Below, in pieces: positions 5,874-7,388 of a stretch of 7,388 nt of DNA (positions are counted from its first letter, which is position 1; every line of letters begins with the position of its first letter). The notes below the pieces were generated by a model that saw only the letters and a list, made by a program, of their open reading frames with translations, had not been told where the DNA came from and made no database searches. The stretch lies in assembly GCA_038240835.1 (NCBI GenBank), contig JBBRGJ010000164.1:1-7388 (forward strand). Direction: 5' to 3'. The position numbers were made by a program, and so were the translations under genes. This DNA comes from JBAXTE01 sp038240835 (lineage in GTDB: Bacteria; Bacteroidota; Bacteroidia; Bacteroidales; WCHB1-69).

Positions 5874-7181
5874 ATGCAAGAATCTGTTCTCTTTTGGTTT
5901 CGTCGTGATTTGCGAATGGACGACAATCATGGTTTATATAAAGCGTTGAAATCTGGATATAAGGTAATCCCTTTTTTTGTGTTTGATCCAACTATTTTAG
6001 AACAGTTTGAGGATAAATACAATCGTCAAGTTGACTTTCTTATTAATGCAGTCAGTGATTTAAAGAATCAGTTGATGGAACTCAATTCTGATTTGAAAAT
6101 CTTTTATGATACTCCCGAAAACACATTGAATGATCTTTTAAATTCGTATGATATTAAGTCAGTTTATGCCAATGAGGATTTTGAACCCTCAACGATTAAA
6201 CGCGATCTTGATATTGCTCTGTTTTTGAAATCTAAAAGTGTTGATTTTCAGTTATATACTGACCATGTTGTTTTCGCTCCAAAAACTATTTTAAAATCAG
6301 ATCAAACTCCATATGTGGTTTTTACCCCTTTTTCAAAGATTTGGAAACAATCCCTGTTGCCAGAAATGTTGAAGAGTTACCCCGTGGAAGAGTTGTTGCC
6401 GAATTTATGCCATTTTGAAGAAAAATCAACGTTTGATTTTGAACAGATTGGTTTTTCATTTTCTTTGAAAAAGCAAAAGCCAATTGATATTCCTATTTCT
6501 GTGATTGTAAATTATCACGACACGTGGAATTTCCCAGCCATAGACAAAGGGACGACTAAAATGGGCGTTCATCTGCGTTTTGGGACTGTTTCTGTTCGTA
6601 AATTAGTCGCTGAAGCGCTCATGTATAACGAGGTTTTTTTATCGGAATTAATTTGGAGAGAGTTCTTTATTCATATTCTCTATCACTTTCCCCATGTTGC
6701 AAATCAGTCATTTAGAAACAAATACAACTCCATCGTTTGGAATAACAACGAAAAAGATTTCGAAAATTGGTGCTTAGGAAATACGGGAGTCCCGATGGTG
6801 GATGCAGGCATGCGCGAATTAAATCAAACTGGATTTATGCATAACCGAGTGCGCATGGTGGTTGGCAGTTATCTGGTAAAACATCTTTTGATTGATTGGA
6901 GATGGGGTGAGGCGTATTTTGCCCAAAAATTAATTGATTTTGAACTTTCATCTAATAATGGAAACTGGCAATGGGTTGCAGGAACAGGCTGTGATGCAGC
7001 TCCATATTTTAGAATTTTCAATCCATACCGTCAACAAGAACGTTTCGATCCAAAATTTGAATACATCAATAAATGGGTTCCAGAATATCAATCGGAAGAG
7101 TATAAAAAAGTATTTTCCCTAGACTTAAACATGGCTAAAGAACGCTGTTTGAAAGCTTATAAAGCTTGTGGGGAGGAATGA
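5874..7181 (+). CDS. phrB: Deoxyribodipyrimidine photolyase, class I CPD type
   Basis: This FAD enzyme uses blue/near-UV light to split cyclobutane pyrimidine dimers in DNA. An N-terminal alpha/beta antenna domain (WFRRDLRMDDN, residues 8-18) leads to the helical FAD-binding domain (MGVHLRFGTVS; ELIWREFF; TGFMHNRVRM; SSNNGNWQW). By alignment with E. coli PhrB from memory, the Trp electron-transfer triad is kept as W289, W342 and W365 (E. coli 306, 359, 382). Dimer-contact residues correspond to E258, W261, N324 and W367, and the flavin-N5 partner Asn to N361. These favour a working CPD photolyase over a cryptochrome, and the DASH and (6-4) signatures are absent. The length of 435 residues is slightly below E. 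coli (472), and the C terminus looks complete. The ATG at 5874 follows an A9 run. TATGTTTA (5850-5857) is a weak -7 box without a clear -33. It could be co-transcribed with rarA or have its own promoter. The antenna cofactor cannot be assigned. Confidence 0.95.
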   Translation: MQESVLFWFRRDLRMDDNHGLYKALKSGYKVIPFFVFDPTILEQFEDKYNRQVDFLINAVSDLKNQLMELNSDLKIFYDTPENTLNDLLNSYDIKSVYANEDFEPSTIKRDLDIALFLKSKSVDFQLYTDHVVFAPKTILKSDQTPYVVFTPFSKIWKQSLLPEMLKSYPVEELLPNLCHFEEKSTFDFEQIGFSFSLKKQKPIDIPISVIVNYHDTWNFPAIDKGTTKMGVHLRFGTVSVRKLVAEALMYNEVFLSELIWREFFIHILYHFPHVANQSFRNKYNSIVWNNNEKDFENWCLGNTGVPMVDAGMRELNQTGFMHNRVRMVVGSYLVKHLLIDWRWGEAYFAQKLIDFELSSNNGNWQWVAGTGCDAAPYFRIFNPYRQQERFDPKFEYINKWVPEYQSEEYKKVFSLDLNMAKERCLKAYKACGEE

Positions 7182-7206
7182 GGCACTCGAAGACATCGAT
7201 AGAAGA
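7179..7206 (+). repeat. 28-nt direct repeat, copy 1, starting at the photolyase stop codon
   Basis: The unit begins with the photolyase stop codon (TGAGGCACTCGAAG), continues with ACATCGATAGAAGA, and ends in a GAA-rich tract. It recurs at 7361-7388 with a single difference (A at 7193, G at 7375). Similarity stops just upstream of the stop codon, so the repeat family abuts the gene without entering its functional part. Confidence 0.75.
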
Positions 7207-7255
7207 AGAAGAACGTGAAATGTGAGAAGAAGAAAGAAAACAGAAGAAAGAAAGT

Positions 7256-7275
7256 GATGAACGATGAACGATGAG
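7256..7275 (+). repeat. GATGAAC heptamer tandem
   Basis: GATGAAC occurs at 7256-7262 and 7263-7269, followed by a partial unit GATGAG at 7270-7275. This is a minisatellite-like run inside the purine-rich tail and could vary in copy number by slippage. Confidence 0.55.
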
Positions 7276-7360
7276 TGCGCAAAGCGAGTCTGAAGAAGAG
7301 AAAGAATATAGAATTAAGAAGTAAGAATGTGAAAAATTAATAAGAACCCAAGAAGATGAC

Positions 7361-7388
7361 TGAGGCACTCGAAGGCATCGATAGAAGA
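7361..7388 (+). repeat. 28-nt direct repeat, copy 2, cut by the window edge
   Basis: It matches 7179-7206 at 27 of 28 positions, with an offset of 182 bases. The window ends inside or at the end of the match, so the true unit may be longer. A tandem array of about 182-bp units may continue to the right. Confidence 0.75.

Larger units (their letters stand above)
7182..7388 (+). other. Purine-rich repetitive intergenic tail
   Basis: The + strand is overwhelmingly A and G: in 7201-7260 only 7 of 60 bases are pyrimidines. It consists of GAA/GAAA runs, a GATGAAC tandem and AGAATTAAGAAGTAAGAAT-like simple repeats. Frames on the + strand are interrupted. The open frame on the - strand (7135-7368) is serine-rich low complexity that overlaps the photolyase antisense, so I do not call a gene. 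No terminator hairpin for the photolyase gene is seen. Purine-rich intergenic repeats of this style occur in Bacteroidota. Confidence 0.6.

Noticed and set aside
7135..7368. Open frame on - of 77 codons, serine-rich
   Set aside because: It is the complement of the GAA-rich purine tract plus the antisense of the photolyase 3' end; it is low complexity and has no domain.
7179..7388. Direct repeats as a CRISPR array
   Set aside because: Only two copies are seen, at 182-bp spacing with simple-sequence DNA between them and no cas genes. The spacing and spacer character do not fit.

Overview
The window looks like chromosomal DNA of an AT-rich Bacteroidota, most likely Flavobacteriales. The evidence is the 5S rRNA tail with its AAGCCTTCAC-GAAA-GTGAAGGCTT terminator, starts without Shine-Dalgarno sequences, a TAnnTTTG-type promoter element, degenerate TGAG..GTCGAA intergenic repeats, and the style of the three proteins. 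Genus cannot be read from this sequence.

Layout. Bases 1-72 are the 3' end of a 5S rRNA gene and its strong intrinsic terminator, so the window starts at the tail of an rRNA operon. Bases 108-224 hold a second, altered copy of the same 5S tail and terminator. About 1 kb of gene-free AT-rich DNA follows, with a few small inverted repeats. A 17-bp palindrome (1173-1189) and a TAAGTTTG promoter-like box (1219-1226) precede the first protein gene. Bases 1252-3468 encode a 738-residue PiT-family inorganic phosphate transporter with a PhoU-like C-terminal domain. Bases 3469-4511 are another roughly 1-kb gene-free stretch with a TGAG..GTCGAA repeat, two adjacent stem-loops and a third copy of the rRNA terminator arm (4345-4411). 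Bases 4512-5780 encode the AAA+ ATPase RarA (GTG start). Bases 5874-7181 encode a class I CPD photolyase. The window ends in an extremely purine-rich repetitive tail; a 28-nt sequence starting at the photolyase stop codon recurs 182 nt later and runs into the window edge.

How the genes work together. All three protein genes are on the + strand. RarA (replication-fork maintenance) and photolyase (light-driven repair of cyclobutane pyrimidine dimers) are 93 bp apart and form a plausible DNA-damage tolerance and repair pair. The phosphate transporter is separated from them by about 1 kb and appears to be an independent unit.

Overall judgement. The three proteins are ordinary housekeeping or repair genes with intact motifs, and I see no new multi-gene system, CRISPR array, transposase, phage gene or toxin-antitoxin pair. 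The most unusual content is non-coding: three copies of an rRNA terminator module, two of them bracketing the phosphate-transporter locus; a remodelled 5S tail; an operator-like palindrome; a stem-loop pair; and the purine-rich direct-repeat tail.
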